A stretch of DNA of 64,000 nucleotides, taken from assembly GCA_910586855.1 (NCBI GenBank), contig CAJUJH010000003.1, positions 124,001 through 188,000 on the forward strand. The letters run 5' to 3'. The first letter of the stretch is position 1. The number at the start of each line of letters is the position of its first letter. Of the stretch, positions 63,788 to 64,000 are shown piece after piece. The notes below the pieces were generated by a model that saw nothing but the letters and a program-made list of their open reading frames with translations, was not told where the DNA came from and did not search any database. The position numbers and the translations under genes were made by a program. The DNA comes from Candidatus Gastranaerophilales bacterium. GTDB taxonomy: Bacteria; Cyanobacteriota; Vampirovibrionia; Gastranaerophilales; Gastranaerophilaceae.

Positions 63788-64000
63788 ATGAATATTTCAA
63801 GTATTAAAGCTTACTCTTTTAACAGTAGAGCCCAAAATTTCAAAGGTAACACTGAAAACAATAATGAACAAAGATATGAAAATCCGGTAAACATTAAAAC
63901 CGAAAGAAATCTTGCTGTTCTATCATCAGTAGGTACATCCCTTGTAACCGGTGCGGTTGGTGCAGGCATTACATCTGTTCTTAAAGGTTCAAGCCCGCTT
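63788..64000 (+). CDS. Hypothetical protein with N-terminal F-K-G-N motif, 3' truncated by the window
   Basis: ATG 63788 (GGGGGAA upstream) opens 71 codons to the window end. It begins M-N-I-S-S-I-K-A-Y-S-F-N-S-R-A-Q and then N-F-K-G-N, followed by a polar stretch. Next comes a hydrophobic, Gly/Ala-rich segment (S-S-V-G-T-S-L-V-T-G-A-V-G-A-G-I) that may be a membrane helix. The N-terminal pattern matches the 14449 protein (K-F-K-G-E). Function unknown. Confidence 0.65.
   Translation, partial: MNISSIKAYSFNSRAQNFKGNTENNNEQRYENPVNIKTERNLAVLSSVGTSLVTGAVGAGITSVLKGSSPL

Overview
The window is AT-rich bacterial chromosome (about one third G+C by eye) with short operons, frequent AGGAG-type ribosome binding sites and several GTG/TTG starts. 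Several features point to a non-photosynthetic relative of Cyanobacteria, such as Gastranaerophilales/Vampirovibrionia ('Melainabacteria'). The F0F1-ATPase operon has cyanobacterial gene order with divergent b and b' subunits and no beta/epsilon genes. The gamma subunit carries extra residues where cyanobacterial gamma has its insertion. Other pointers are GlgC, an AMIN-domain amidase, a short S1 protein and an NtcA-like GTA-N8-TAC palindrome upstream of glnA. No photosynthesis gene is present. The lineage is an inference.

Layout. 0-4.5 kb: tail of a formyltransferase-like gene, a HigB/HigA toxin-antitoxin pair, an HTH/zinc-ribbon protein, secF-secD, and a small inverted-repeat (MITE-like) element. 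4.5-9.5 kb: cell-wall amidase, murI, zinc-ribbon protein, glgC, a 59-aa protein. 9.6-18.4 kb: a 1023-aa glycine-rich prepilin-like protein, HTH protein, dCMP deaminase, a structured RNA candidate, Hsp20, two lineage-type hypotheticals, a nitrilase-family hydrolase, a NupC transporter and a 56-aa protein. 18.7-22.36 kb: the most unusual region, described below. 22.5-26.5 kb: grpE-dnaJ, a secreted propeller-like protein, an O-methyltransferase. 26.5-32.3 kb: an antitoxin with an amber-interrupted partner, then atpGAHFF'EB. 32.5-39 kb: a possible CheD-like deamidase, a NarL-type response regulator with a soluble histidine kinase, S1, and two tandem WYL regulators. 38.8-47 kb: TPR and HD proteins, then a chemosensory cluster (CheA-REC hybrid, minimal MCP, REC-GGDEF, double CheW). 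47-50 kb: two secreted proteins, lspA, an RluD-family gene. 50-56.4 kb: Trk K+ uptake genes with a candidate type I toxin-antitoxin between them, a DAACS transporter, a second MITE-like element, a UPF0126/TRIC protein. 56.5-64 kb: gyrB, an HD protein, glnA, ftsZ and the start of a further gene.

Main finding: positions 18729-22356 hold twelve tandem, start-less cassettes of 225-276 bp. Each encodes a variant of the same Cys-rich protein C-terminus, running from a Q-L-C-D block to an S-V-R-C-V-L-D-L block. Every cassette is an exact number of codons, allowing for two insertions, yet neighbouring cassettes often lie in different frames. The conserved blocks flank highly variable segments, and neighbours share mosaic tracts. 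This looks like a silent library for donating variable C-termini, perhaps of a C-type-lectin-like (DUF1566/FISUMP-like) domain, by recombination to an expressed gene outside the window. No reverse transcriptase is seen, so it is not a complete diversity-generating retroelement.

A second candidate system lies at 52008-52289: a 25-aa hydrophobic peptide with a strong SD and a long leader, overlapped at its 3' end by a convergent antisense RNA with its own promoter and terminator.

All calls come from reading the sequence; no database search was run.
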